Of a DNA stretch of 64,000 bases, positions 45,445 to 55,046 are shown piece after piece. Location of the stretch: positions 186,001-250,000 of the forward strand of contig NZ_JAHESC010000003.1 in assembly GCF_018598185.1 (NCBI RefSeq). The letters are read 5' to 3'. Positions within the stretch are counted from its first letter, which is position 1. Every line of letters begins with the position of its first letter. Made by a program: the position numbers and the translations under genes. Under the pieces are notes generated by a model. The model saw nothing but the letters and a program-made list of their open reading frames with translations, searched no databases and was not told the origin of the DNA. The stretch is from Dawidia soli. Lineage in GTDB: Bacteria; Bacteroidota; Bacteroidia; Cytophagales; Cyclobacteriaceae.

Positions 45445-46632
45445 TCACTTATCGTTGCCCCAGAAAGTAACTTCCGAAAACACCATATTCGTATTCCCCG
45501 ACCAGTTTTCCAGGCAGCGGATGCGGATATACCGAACACGCGGCATGTCGTTGGGTACATTGGCTTCATCGCCTGCACGACCCGCCGTACGGTCGTCGTC
45601 GGTGAACAAACCAATGGGCAGCCCCGAAGGCTTGATGTTGGTGATCGACAACAGCTTGGTCCAACCATCCAGCGAGCCGTTGGGATTGTAGCTCGTCGTA
45701 CCCCATACCTCATACCGTTTCGGCGATACGTCGTTATACCAGTGACGATCGTCTTGTACCGTCTGCAGCGAGAAGCGGCTCAGCTGTGCTTCCACGCCCA
45801 GGTCGAACGTGATGATCTTCGGCACACCCGTGCTGGCGTTGCCTGTGTGCAGGCCAAAGCCCGGTACGTCACCCGTCACACGGCCGTCCCACACGTAGGG
45901 CATCGCACCGCCCCACTCGTTGGTCCGGGAATCCCCCGGCAGCGACAACTCCCGGAATTTGGTCTTGTCCAACTCAACCTCGTAGATCGGCACCAGCTCT
46001 TGCAGCAATACATCCGACTCATTGCCCCAGCGATCGCGGACAAAGACACCAAACGGGCGCGACACCGATTCATACCCGCGCACCGAGAAGCTCGCAGTAT
46101 CACGTGCCGTATAGAAGGTGCGCGCCACAGCCATGTTACCTGTCGAGTCCGGCGTCGTCACGACGATTGCCAGGTCGGCCTTACTGGTATTGATGAACGA
46201 TATCGAAGCACCGCCGAAATCAGGCTCTATCACGATCGTCTCGAAAGTCGTCAGCACGGGCGGCGTCTTCGGTATTACCTGAATGGTAACGGGCGTCGAT
46301 CGGTTGCCACTGCGGTCTACAGTATAGAGGTCAACCGTACGGGGCTCTGTATCCGGAAAGCCATCGACAGTAAGGGTATTCGTATAATACGAGCCCTTGA
46401 ACTCCATGTCACGCCCCGCTTTATTCTTATAGATCGCCTGCACATACAACAGGTCGGGGTCTGACGGCAACGTGTAGGTCAGACGCGCGGCGCCAGGCAG
46501 CGGCTCGGCCTCCACGTTCAGTACGGGGCCCGGCGCCGACCCGTCGGTCTCGATGGCGCTGAGCTGATCGGTATCACAGCCGGACACGACCGCCAACAAT
46601 ATACATACCGTAATATATTTTATACTGTTCAT
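45445..46632 (-). CDS. DUF4959/DUF5126/DUF5000-type surface lipoprotein
   Basis: 395 residues with a lipobox ending VVSGCDTDQL. Three modules follow: DUF4959-like (about 30-125, VLNVEAEPLPGAARLTYTLP), DUF5126-like Ig module (about 128-230, VIEPDFGGASISF) and a C-terminal DUF5000/F5-8C-like sandwich (about 240-395, RYEVWGTTSYNPNGSLDGW and closing FSEVTFWGN). It is a likely surface glycan-binding lipoprotein of the SusCD system. It follows SusD by 33 bp. A full-length paralogue with the same module order is at 60201. Confidence 0.85.
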   Translation of the reverse strand: MNSIKYITVCILLAVVSGCDTDQLSAIETDGSAPGPVLNVEAEPLPGAARLTYTLPSDPDLLYVQAIYKNKAGRDMEFKGSYYTNTLTVDGFPDTEPRTVDLYTVDRSGNRSTPVTIQVIPKTPPVLTTFETIVIEPDFGGASISFINTSKADLAIVVTTPDSTGNMAVARTFYTARDTASFSVRGYESVSRPFGVFVRDRWGNESDVLLQELVPIYEVELDKTKFRELSLPGDSRTNEWGGAMPYVWDGRVTGDVPGFGLHTGNASTGVPKIITFDLGVEAQLSRFSLQTVQDDRHWYNDVSPKRYEVWGTTSYNPNGSLDGWTKLLSITNIKPSGLPIGLFTDDDRTAGRAGDEANVPNDMPRVRYIRIRCLENWSGNTNMVFSEVTFWGNDK

Positions 46633-46665
46633 TTGAATACAGGGTTAAAGGAACATTGATCTTTA

Positions 46666-48579
46666 TTACCAGCCCGGATTTTGCACCAGCTTGGGATTCA
46701 CTACCAGGTCGTTTTGCTTCAGCGGGAACAGGTAGTCACGCGGCGCGATGAAGTGCGGGCTATACAGCAACCGCGGATGGTAATACGCCGAGGCAATCTC
46801 CTGCTCGATGTTCCATCCGAAGATGCCCTGGTTGAGCTCTTCGGCCGCCGTCTTCCACCGGCGCACATCCCAGAACCGGCTGCCCTCGAACATCAGCTCA
46901 ATGGCGCGCTCGCGCTGGATGATCCACCGAAGACCCGCTTGCGTAGTATACTTCGCCGGCTGTATGGAGTGGTTCGTCCACGACTCCGCGACACTTTTCA
47001 GACCGGCCCGCGCGCGGACCTGGTCGAGCCACGGCAACGCATCGGCACCGCGTCCGACCTCGTTCAGCGCCTCGGCATACAGCAGGTACAAATCCGCCAG
47101 GCGCATTTCGGGCCAGGGGTATGCCTCCACGGTAGCATCGTTCTGCGTCATTACCAGTTTCCAGTTCACCAGTTTCTTGGCCCACAATCCCGTAGACGAA
47201 TAGTTGTTTGCACCGATGCGCGACTGAGGCTGGCCTTTTTTTGCCCGCACCGTCCAGGTGTCTCGGTCGGATTGGCTCGGGCTGTTCTGCATATACCACA
47301 CCGAACCGTCAAACCCGAGGTCGGCGTAGTAGCGGTTCTCGCGATCGAACTGAATAGAAGCCGTTTCATATCCTTCAATCAGGTTGTACCGGTCGTCAAC
47401 CCCCGCAGAACGCAGCGAATACCGCCCGGAATAGTTGAATTCCTTGTCCTCTTCCATGGGCACGCCGTTGCTGGTATAAAAGAGGTGGGTGATATTGAGC
47501 GTCGGGTTGATTAGATCTTTGGCCCCCCAGATGTTCAACGGGAACTGCTGGTCGATACGCGCCATGCAATCCTTCTGCAGATCCGCTACCGCGCGGCCCG
47601 ACAACCCCCAGATCAGCTCGGGATTCCAGCGCTCGCCGACGGCGTTGCGAATACTCATTTGTGTGATCGTCGTGTCACTTAGCTTAGAGAACGTCGAGAA
47701 CGTATACAACCGCGCGCCGCTGGCATGACACGCCTCCAGCGCCTTTTCACAGGCCGCCACCGCTGAATCCCATTTCACGCGGTCCGGCGTGGAATTGAAC
47801 AGGTGCACGCCATCGTGGTCTGCAAAATCAGCATAGTCAGGATTGCCGTTGAACAACGGGCTGGCGGCTGTCACCAGCAGCCGGGCCTTCAGCATTAGCG
47901 CCGCGGGACGCGTAACGCGGCCCAGTTCCGTTGAACGGTTCAGGATCACATCGGGCAGATTGGAGGCCGCCGTGTCCAGCAACGCAGCGATATAGTGCAC
48001 CACTTCGTCCACCGGCGCCCGCTTGTCGCGGAACTCGTCCGTCGAGCTCGTTACGGGGTGATTCTTCGGCAGCAGCACGATCGGGCCGTACATGCGGAAG
48101 AGGTAAAAGTGAAAGTATGCTTTCAGAAACTGCACTTCGCCGATCCAGCGCTGGCGCATAGTCGGCCCCAGGTCGGCGACCTTCGCCGGGTTGCTGACGT
48201 TCTCCAGGAAGATGTTGCAATCGCGGATGGCACGGTACATCGACTGGCCGCCGTTGTTGCCGTCCCAGCAATTCATGTACGGGTCGTTGATGTTCTGGTT
48301 GCCCTTGGCGATCTCTAACGCCTGGTAGTTGTTCGAGCCGTTCTGCGGATGATACGTCCACATCTCGTCGGCGCCCATCAGGCCGATATTGCCGAAACCG
48401 CTGTTCTGACCCGGCAGGTACGAGTAGCAGGTATATAAATATTTCTCCGCTTCCAGCTGGTTGGCAAATGCGTGGTCCAGCGTCGCCACGTTGTCAGGTA
48501 CGATGTCGAGGTAATCACAAGCACACAGCGACACCGTCAGCGAAACGAACAGGATGCTATATCGTAAAATGTTCTTCAT
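46666..48579 (-). CDS. SusD/RagB-type lipoprotein
   Basis: 637 residues from the ATG at 48579, the first residue of a clear signal (MKNILRYSILFVSLTVSLCA) with a cysteine in the lipobox SLCACDYLD. The upstream 31 residues of the longer frame overlap the SusC gene. SusD features are KAYFHFYLFRMYGPIVLLP, LLYAEALNEVGRG and RERAIELMFEGSRFWDVRRW. It presents glycans to the SusC at 48591, whose stop is 11 bp upstream. Its closest relative in the window is the SusD at 61405. Confidence 0.96.
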   Translation of the reverse strand: MKNILRYSILFVSLTVSLCACDYLDIVPDNVATLDHAFANQLEAEKYLYTCYSYLPGQNSGFGNIGLMGADEMWTYHPQNGSNNYQALEIAKGNQNINDPYMNCWDGNNGGQSMYRAIRDCNIFLENVSNPAKVADLGPTMRQRWIGEVQFLKAYFHFYLFRMYGPIVLLPKNHPVTSSTDEFRDKRAPVDEVVHYIAALLDTAASNLPDVILNRSTELGRVTRPAALMLKARLLVTAASPLFNGNPDYADFADHDGVHLFNSTPDRVKWDSAVAACEKALEACHASGARLYTFSTFSKLSDTTITQMSIRNAVGERWNPELIWGLSGRAVADLQKDCMARIDQQFPLNIWGAKDLINPTLNITHLFYTSNGVPMEEDKEFNYSGRYSLRSAGVDDRYNLIEGYETASIQFDRENRYYADLGFDGSVWYMQNSPSQSDRDTWTVRAKKGQPQSRIGANNYSSTGLWAKKLVNWKLVMTQNDATVEAYPWPEMRLADLYLLYAEALNEVGRGADALPWLDQVRARAGLKSVAESWTNHSIQPAKYTTQAGLRWIIQRERAIELMFEGSRFWDVRRWKTAAEELNQGIFGWNIEQEIASAYYHPRLLYSPHFIAPRDYLFPLKQNDLVVNPKLVQNPGW

Positions 48580-48590
48580 GTGTTCCGGTA

Positions 48591-51500
48591 TTAGAATTTG
48601 ATCTGCACGCCCAGGTTGTATACTTTCTGAATGGGGTAGCCCAGGCCGTTGCCGCCCATCTCGATATCCCACATATCAAAGCCACTTAGCAGGAATAGGT
48701 TGTTGCCACTCACATAAATACGCGCCGACTCCATGCCCAGCTTCTTGCTTTGCGCCGGTGTCAGCGTATAACCCAGCTCGACGGTCTTCACCCGCAGGAA
48801 CGCGCCGTTGCGCATAAACCAGGTGCTGTAGCGTGAGAAGTTGTTGCTGTTGTAGGTCGTGCTCAACCGCGGCCATACCGCGTACAGGTTCCGGTTCTCT
48901 TCCGACCAGTGACTGTCGGCATATTCTTTCAGAAGCGGTACGTCGTTCTGAAAGGGCGACGTATTCGACGCATCGAGCCAGAAGGAAGAACGCGCCGAGC
49001 CCTGGAAAAAGGCCGAGAAGTCCACGCCCTTATGCCCGAACGAAAAACCAAAGCCGTACACGATCTCCGGTAACCACGGGTGCCCGATCGGCACCTGGTC
49101 GGCATCGGTGATCTGACCGTCGCCATTCATGTCGCGGTACTTGATATCGCCCGCGTGGTACTCGCCAAAGTTCTGTTTGGGCGAGTTGTTTACCTCCGTC
49201 TCGTCTACAAACAACCGCTCCGCTACCAGCCCGTAGATCTGGTTGATCGGTTGCCCACGGTGGTACCGATACCCTTCTACATACTCGGGCTCCTCATACT
49301 TCAGGAACTCGCTGTGCGCATAGGTGAAGTTGCCCCGCGCCTTCAGCCAAGCGCCGCTCGCGAACGAGCGATTATAATCCAGCGACATATCGACCCCACG
49401 ACCTTTCGCCTGGCCCACATTTGCACGAACGTTTGCCGCCAGGCCTACAGCAGCAGGGATCGAAGCGCGATCCATCAGGATGTTTTCGCGGTGCTCGGTA
49501 AAGTAATCGATAAAGATGTCGAAGTCGTTGAAAATGCCCAGCTCGATGCCCAGGTTGAGCTTGCGTGCCGTCTCCCACGAAATGTCGCGGTTGTCATACC
49601 GGCTGATGCTCACGCCGTTCTTTGTTTGATTCAAGTTCTCGCCAAAAGTATATTTCCGGTTTTCGTCGTTCAGATTGACATTCGACAGGTAAAAGAAACG
49701 GTCGTTGGCATCGCCGATGGCGTCGTTGCCCACCAGCCCATACGTGCCCTTCAGCTTCAGGTTCTGGATGATGTGCTCGAAGCCTTTAAAGAACTTCTCG
49801 TTCGACACCACCCAGCCCGCGCCGATGGCGGGAAAGAAACCATAGCGGTTGTTCTTGTAAAACCGCTCCGAGCCGTTGTAGCCAAAGGTGAACTCGGCCA
49901 GCAGACGATCCTGGTAGCCATAGGTAAAGCGGCCGGAAACACCCTGGTTGCGATACGGCAACGACTTCTGTAGGCTGCCTTGGTTGGCCAGCAACTGCTG
50001 CCTACGCTGGAATACTACCAGCCCGCTCACATCGTGGTCGTTGAACTTGGCGTTGTAAATAAGATTACCCTGCAGGTAGGTAGTCGAGTTGATGTCCTTG
50101 CTCAGCTCATTGTAGTTCAGGTACTCGGTCGGATTGCCGTTAGCGTTCAGCAATCCAAGGCTATATTCGTTCGTCTCCGAGTCGTAGCTCGACACGTTGT
50201 AATAATAGGGGTTGTAATACCGGTTTACGTCGAAGAAAGAATATCGCGACGTGTTGAAGATGGCGCTCGCGGCCAATCCCGGAAGCACAAAGCCAAAGTC
50301 CTGCTTTAATTCGAACTGCGCATCGATCAGCGACTTGGCATAGTCCTTATAGCCACGCACCAGCTCTGCATATGGATTGATGTACCCCGCGCCCTGGCTG
50401 GAGCCACGCGTGGCATTACCGAACAGCACGTGGTTGGTGCCAGGCTGGAACGACGCCGGATAATACGCCGGGAACAATACGGGGTTGGACCGCATGATCT
50501 TTTTATAAGCATCGGCGCCACCGTCCAGCGGGCCACGGTAGTCGTCAAAGCTGCCCGACAGGCGGGTGATCAATTCCGTCTTTTTGGTCAGGTTGATGCT
50601 GATGTTACTCCGCATCTGGTACGACTTCAGGTTGATGTTGTTGTTGAAGTTCGACTGGTTGTCTACATTCAGGTTACCGTTGTCCTGGTAGAACACCCCC
50701 GATACATAATATCGCGCGATCGCCCCGCCACCGCTCACGTTGAGATTATATCGCTGGTTGCTCACGACCTTCTTCACCAGCATGGCGCGCCAATCCGTGG
50801 CTGGGTATAGATAGGGATTTAGCCCGGCACGCGTGCCATCGATCTTCTCGCGCGAATACAACGACGGCGCCAACGGGTTACGCGTCAGCACCGCCTCGTT
50901 GGCCAGCGTCATATAGGTAATGGGATCCGCCAGCTCGATATTCTGTGTGTTGGAAGAAAAGGAGTTCTCAAAACGGAACGAGATCGTCGCAGGCCCGTCG
51001 TTACCGCGTTTGGTCGTCACCTGGATCACACCGTTCGCACCCCGCGCGCCATACAACGCCGTGGCCGTAGCATCTTTCAGGATCGAAAACGCCGCAATAT
51101 CATCCACGTGCAGACGCGATAATTCCAGCGTAGTCGTCTCGATACCGTCGATCAGGATCAGCGGATCTTTTTTATACCCGAACGTCGTCACCCCGCGGAT
51201 AAAGAAGTCCGAATTATCCGCGCCCGGCTCACCACTTCGCTGGTAGGCGATCACGCCCGACACGCGGCCGGCCAGCGCCGTCGTCAGGTTGCTGGAAGGC
51301 ACCTTCAGCTCCGAAGGGTTCACCGCATCGATCGAGCTCACCATGCTCGCTTTCTTTTGTGTGCCAAAGGCCACGACCACCACCTCTTCGAGGCTGGCCA
51401 CATCCACCTCCAGCTGCACATCGATCACCGTACGCGAATTGATCGTCTCCTCCACCGTTTTATACCCCAGGAAGGAATACACCAGGATGCCACCATCGCC

Positions 51501-52028
51501 CGAGGGCACCGTGATTTGGTAATTACCGTCACGGTCGGATGTCGTACCATTGGTCGTGCCCTTCAACAGGACACTCACCCCCGGTATACCTTCGCCGTTC
51601 TCGTCCTTGACGTTACCCTTGACGACGACATCAACCGACGCCGGGTCGAAGAGGTAGGCATTGGTAGACGTGATCTCTTTGATGATGACATTGCTGCCTT
51701 CGATGGCATACGTCAGCGGCAGGTTGCGAAGGCAGACTTTCAACACGTCTTCGAGCGGTGTTTCGTGAAAGCTTACATTCAGCCGCGGCGCATCTTTCAC
51801 CTTCTTGGGCGACCAGAATATATTGTATCCGGTCTGTTTGTTGATCTCGCCGAATACCTCCTTGAGCGTGGCACCCTTCTTCTCATACGTGATCTTCTGA
51901 GAAAGAACAGCCCCGCCCGCCTGCATAAATGCCAGGAAGATGACAAAGGTGGTGATCTTCATAATAAGCAGGAATTTCTTGACGTACCCCGAGGGCATGC
52001 CAATATTAGTCGTACAATTTTTGTACAT
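48591..52028 (-). CDS. SusC-type TonB-dependent receptor/transducer with STN domain
   Basis: 1145 residues from the ATG at 52028 (MYKNCTTNIGMPSGYVKKF...), the leader type typical of sigma-coupled SusC proteins in Chitinophagia. After the signal (ending GGAVLSQ) is an STN/secretin-N domain (about 45-115, ATLKEVFGEINKQTGYNIF), a carboxypeptidase-regulatory-like domain (about 140-215), the plug (with VDDIAAFSILKDATATALYG) and barrel. The STN domain normally contacts the periplasmic part of the FecR anti-sigma, passing substrate signals inwards. FecR and the sigma factor lie just upstream. It is the transporter and sensor of this PUL. Confidence 0.96.
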   Translation of the reverse strand: MYKNCTTNIGMPSGYVKKFLLIMKITTFVIFLAFMQAGGAVLSQKITYEKKGATLKEVFGEINKQTGYNIFWSPKKVKDAPRLNVSFHETPLEDVLKVCLRNLPLTYAIEGSNVIIKEITSTNAYLFDPASVDVVVKGNVKDENGEGIPGVSVLLKGTTNGTTSDRDGNYQITVPSGDGGILVYSFLGYKTVEETINSRTVIDVQLEVDVASLEEVVVVAFGTQKKASMVSSIDAVNPSELKVPSSNLTTALAGRVSGVIAYQRSGEPGADNSDFFIRGVTTFGYKKDPLILIDGIETTTLELSRLHVDDIAAFSILKDATATALYGARGANGVIQVTTKRGNDGPATISFRFENSFSSNTQNIELADPITYMTLANEAVLTRNPLAPSLYSREKIDGTRAGLNPYLYPATDWRAMLVKKVVSNQRYNLNVSGGGAIARYYVSGVFYQDNGNLNVDNQSNFNNNINLKSYQMRSNISINLTKKTELITRLSGSFDDYRGPLDGGADAYKKIMRSNPVLFPAYYPASFQPGTNHVLFGNATRGSSQGAGYINPYAELVRGYKDYAKSLIDAQFELKQDFGFVLPGLAASAIFNTSRYSFFDVNRYYNPYYYNVSSYDSETNEYSLGLLNANGNPTEYLNYNELSKDINSTTYLQGNLIYNAKFNDHDVSGLVVFQRRQQLLANQGSLQKSLPYRNQGVSGRFTYGYQDRLLAEFTFGYNGSERFYKNNRYGFFPAIGAGWVVSNEKFFKGFEHIIQNLKLKGTYGLVGNDAIGDANDRFFYLSNVNLNDENRKYTFGENLNQTKNGVSISRYDNRDISWETARKLNLGIELGIFNDFDIFIDYFTEHRENILMDRASIPAAVGLAANVRANVGQAKGRGVDMSLDYNRSFASGAWLKARGNFTYAHSEFLKYEEPEYVEGYRYHRGQPINQIYGLVAERLFVDETEVNNSPKQNFGEYHAGDIKYRDMNGDGQITDADQVPIGHPWLPEIVYGFGFSFGHKGVDFSAFFQGSARSSFWLDASNTSPFQNDVPLLKEYADSHWSEENRNLYAVWPRLSTTYNSNNFSRYSTWFMRNGAFLRVKTVELGYTLTPAQSKKLGMESARIYVSGNNLFLLSGFDMWDIEMGGNGLGYPIQKVYNLGVQIKF

Positions 52029-52090
52029 TTGAATGGCTTGCGTTAAGTAAGGAATTGTTATGAACAGTGACATTCTGAATGAGGCAGGCT

Positions 52091-52121
52091 AAGAGCAGGG
52101 GCATCGGAAGTGCTCCTGTTC
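52091..52121. promoter_or_regulatory. Long hairpin between FecR and SusC genes
   Basis: AGAGCAGG pairs with CCTGTTCT, and the stem continues inward to about 13 bp with three G-T pairs around a CGGAA loop. It lies in the 207 bp between FecR and SusC. No T-run follows on either strand, so it may be a leader structure or processing site rather than a simple terminator. Confidence 0.5.
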
Positions 52122-52235
52122 TCATTTATAGGCCTGCTCAATCTCAGGATGTAGTGGGGGGTGGAGAGTTTATTTTTTTCATGGGCGGTTAGTGTTTAGT
52201 AGTATTTCGTCAGGTTCTTCGGATATAGAGTGGTA

Positions 52236-53354
52236 TCATGCCGGTTGTTTACTGCTGATATAAATCGTCCTTCCCGCTACCCGGAACTGCACATCGCCGG
52301 TTTGCTCCATAATGTTCAGCAGCGTCGATATGTTCGCGAACCGCGTCGTCACGGCACCGAACGTCTCTTCTTTCAGCGCCGCGTTCTCAAAGACCACGTC
52401 CACATCATACCATCGCGCCACGCTGCGCATGATGTCCTCCAGGCGTTCGTCGTCAAACCGGAAATAGCCGTCCTTCCAGGCCACCGCTTCGCGGATGTCT
52501 ACGTCCGATACCGTGAGGTTCTCGGCGGCCAGGCGTGATTGTTGCCCCGGTGCCAGCGTCACACTGTTTGCTCCCGCCGTTACACGCACCTTGCCTTCCA
52601 GCAAGCTGGTTTTGATATCACCGTCGTCCGCATAAGCCTTTACATTGAAGTGCGTGCCCAGTACCTGTACAGCGTGTCCTCCCGACATCACGATAAAGGG
52701 ACGCTCGGGATGATGGCTCACCTCAAAGTACGCCTCACCCTTCAGCTCCACGCGACGCTCTTTACCATCCGAAAAGCTCAACGGCAGCCGCAACGACGAA
52801 TAGGCATTCAGCCAGACCTTCGAGCCGTCGGGCAACACGACCTGGTACTGGCCGCCCTTCGGCGTCTCTACCGTATTATATCCCGTGGCAGCAGTATGGT
52901 TGACGTTAGATGTAAGGGTATAGATGAGCTGTCCTTCACCAGACTTGGTGATCTGAATATTTTGCTCGCTGGCGATCTGGCCGGCGGCGGCTTCGGTAAG
53001 CGAAATGTTGGTCCCATCGGCCAGGACCAGCACGGCCTGGTGGCGACCCGGCGCAAAGTCGTCTTGCTCGGCAACGCCCGGACGCAAATACAATCCCACG
53101 CCTACGCCTATTATAAGGAGTATCGAGGCAGCGGCCAGCCAATGGCGGCGGTGCTCGCGTTGCGGGCGGGTGATCTCATAGTTCAGACGGGCGCGCATGG
53201 ATTCACCCACCACGTGCTCGTCTTCCGGAAAGACGGCATCGCGTTCTGCCCGCTGACGGTACCAGGTGGCCAATTCCTCCTTCTCCGCCTCGGTGGCGGT
53301 CCGGTCCTTGTATTTTCGCAGTAACGAGTAGATGTATTCCTGGTCCACAGGCAT
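52236..53354 (-). CDS. FecR-family anti-sigma factor
   Basis: 372 residues from the ATG at 53354. The cytosolic N-terminal part (about 1-80) has the YIYSLLRKYKDRTATEAEKEEL segment that binds the sigma factor. A membrane helix follows (HWLAAASILLIIGVGVGLYL), then the periplasmic FecR domain (VETPKGGQYQVVLPDGSKVWLN, LKGEAYFEVSHHPERPF) and a C-terminal DUF4974/STN-like domain (DERLEDIMRSVARWYDVDV). It holds the sigma factor until the SusC transducer signals. It starts 75 bp after the sigma gene stop. Confidence 0.95.
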   Translation of the reverse strand: MPVDQEYIYSLLRKYKDRTATEAEKEELATWYRQRAERDAVFPEDEHVVGESMRARLNYEITRPQREHRRHWLAAASILLIIGVGVGLYLRPGVAEQDDFAPGRHQAVLVLADGTNISLTEAAAGQIASEQNIQITKSGEGQLIYTLTSNVNHTAATGYNTVETPKGGQYQVVLPDGSKVWLNAYSSLRLPLSFSDGKERRVELKGEAYFEVSHHPERPFIVMSGGHAVQVLGTHFNVKAYADDGDIKTSLLEGKVRVTAGANSVTLAPGQQSRLAAENLTVSDVDIREAVAWKDGYFRFDDERLEDIMRSVARWYDVDVVFENAALKEETFGAVTTRFANISTLLNIMEQTGDVQFRVAGRTIYISSKQPA

Positions 53355-53429
53355 AAGTCGGTTTAGTACAGGTATGTACCATAACCCCGGGCGTACCCCA
53401 CAGCGCAAACGATTTATTTTTGAAAAAAC

Positions 53430-54038
53430 TTAGAATCCGGTCCGATCGACCTCTTTCAGAATGACGTACAACACCGGGGCCGCCAGCACGAACAGCCAGC
53501 CATAGTTTTTAAGCTCCCCGCGGATGATGTTCAGCGCGCGCGTGAGGTTCCGCTCAACGGCCTTTTGGGTGATCTGGGCCTGCTCGGCGATCTCGCTGTT
53601 TTTCATGCCCTGCTCCCGGCAACGAAACACAAATCGACACTTCGCGGGCATTTCTTCCACGATGCCATTGATATATTCCTCCAGGAAGAGCGCATCGAGC
53701 TTCTCCTCGTCCTGCGACAGCTCGCTGAACTCATAGTTCAGCCGCAGCAGCTCCGAGCGGCGACTCTCCCGCTGATAGTACTTGTAGATGCTGAATTTTA
53801 CAGCCGTGGCCAGAAAGGCCGGCAGGTTGTCGATCTCCACCTGGTGGCGACGCTCCCACAACGAAATAAATACCTCGTGCACAATGTCCTTCGCCACGGT
53901 TTTGTCCTCGCTGTGGTTCCAGGCAATGTGCAACATTTTTTTCCAGTACCGCCCGTAGATCTCGTTAAACGCAACATGGTCATCGGCCTTCAATAAGGCC
54001 GACAGCGCATGATCGTTATAGGCACTGTAGTTGGACAT
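53430..54038 (-). CDS. ECF RNA polymerase sigma factor
   Basis: 202 residues from the ATG at 54038; a longer frame begins 30 bp earlier. Region 2 is visible (FNEIYGRYWKKMLHIAWNHS and DIVHEVFISLWERR) and region 4 (KNSEIAEQAQITQKAVERNL). It directs RNA polymerase to the PUL behind it once FecR releases it. The C-terminus has a hydrophobic tail (LFVLAAPVLYVIL), so it may sit at the membrane near FecR; several Bacteroidota sigma factors end this way. It is the first gene of the PUL. Confidence 0.95.
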   Translation of the reverse strand: MSNYSAYNDHALSALLKADDHVAFNEIYGRYWKKMLHIAWNHSEDKTVAKDIVHEVFISLWERRHQVEIDNLPAFLATAVKFSIYKYYQRESRRSELLRLNYEFSELSQDEEKLDALFLEEYINGIVEEMPAKCRFVFRCREQGMKNSEIAEQAQITQKAVERNLTRALNIIRGELKNYGWLFVLAAPVLYVILKEVDRTGF

Positions 54039-54214
54039 AGGACTCTTCAGAATCAACCCCGCGAGCATCGGGGCATCCTCGTCATGGTGTTTGTTCAGGT
54101 TGTGGGCTAGGCAACCTTATAGGAAAGGTCCTCATTTTTTTAATGATGTACAAATGGGGAAACAAAAAGGATCAGCACCGCAACTTCGCAACGCAGCTTT
54201 GTGGCAAGAACTAT

Positions 54215-54910
54215 TCAATCATACCGTAGGCTTTCGATCGTCAAATCACGCAGATCAGGCAACGCAGCGTCAGTATGCATGAGCTTTTGCGGTAAGAGGT
54301 CTAATCCTGATAAAATCCCGAGATCACGCGCGGCCAGATAGGTTATATACTGCTTAAATTCATCCACGTATTCGGCAGCGCCCTCAGCAGGTTTCGCCGT
54401 TAAATTATCCAAATCCAACATGAATATCCTCACATCGACCGCGGTTAAAATTTTACGTATCCCTGAACCATCCCGATTGAACTCGTTGTAAGAATCGAGC
54501 AGATTTGAAAGGATCTGACTGCTCAGGCTTTCCCGATTCCGAACCTCCACCGCGTTGGCGAATGCCCGATAACCCAGCCTGAAATATGGATCAAAGCGTG
54601 CCGACGTCTGGAAAATAAGAAAAGTAAACAGGTCGATAAAGGCATATTCATCCTGGGCCGACAGTGGCAATCTCGCATTGTCGTCTTTCACGCGCCCGAC
54701 CACGAACAAATCCGCAATCTGTTGCTGAAACTCTGCCGCATACCGAACAAAATCAGCCGGCGTGAATCTGCACGTTCCCGGCAACGAAATTGATTTATAC
54801 ATTTGATAATACGGCCATAAGGCGTGCTCATCCTCTAACAGTCGGCGAGTCCTGGTTTGGTACAATTTCTCGTCAAACGTATGTAGTGTGTTCCACTGTC
54901 CCATAGACAT
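54215..54910 (-). CDS. Hypothetical protein, unrecognised
   Basis: 231 residues from the ATG at 54910 (an in-frame TTG lies one codon earlier, and ATG 54904 is possible). I do not recognise the family. It looks soluble: no signal peptide and no membrane segment. It seems mostly helical, for example FVRYAAEFQQQIADLFV and LSSQILSNLLDSYNEFNR, with an acidic C-terminus. It stands alone, downstream of the divergent-looking MocR region and upstream of the sigma gene by 177 bp. Codon use resembles its neighbours, and its length and lack of shadow coding on the other strand support a real gene. Confidence 0.65.
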   Translation of the reverse strand: MSMGQWNTLHTFDEKLYQTRTRRLLEDEHALWPYYQMYKSISLPGTCRFTPADFVRYAAEFQQQIADLFVVGRVKDDNARLPLSAQDEYAFIDLFTFLIFQTSARFDPYFRLGYRAFANAVEVRNRESLSSQILSNLLDSYNEFNRDGSGIRKILTAVDVRIFMLDLDNLTAKPAEGAAEYVDEFKQYITYLAARDLGILSGLDLLPQKLMHTDAALPDLRDLTIESLRYD

Positions 54911-55046
54911 CAATTTCTGAAACGTAAATATATCGATATAATACTGCGGATCTGTTTAGTTCGATTTCAACCTGCTTGGCGGGTTATGCATAGTTTATGA
55001 ACCGATGCTATGCCGTTACCGCAACAGGCCTTTATGGCGTGGACTG

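Noticed and set aside
49080-49973. Long plus-strand frames opposite the SusC and GH genes (for example 297 codons here)
   Set aside because: They mirror high-GC third positions of the minus-strand SusC gene; no start context or homology.
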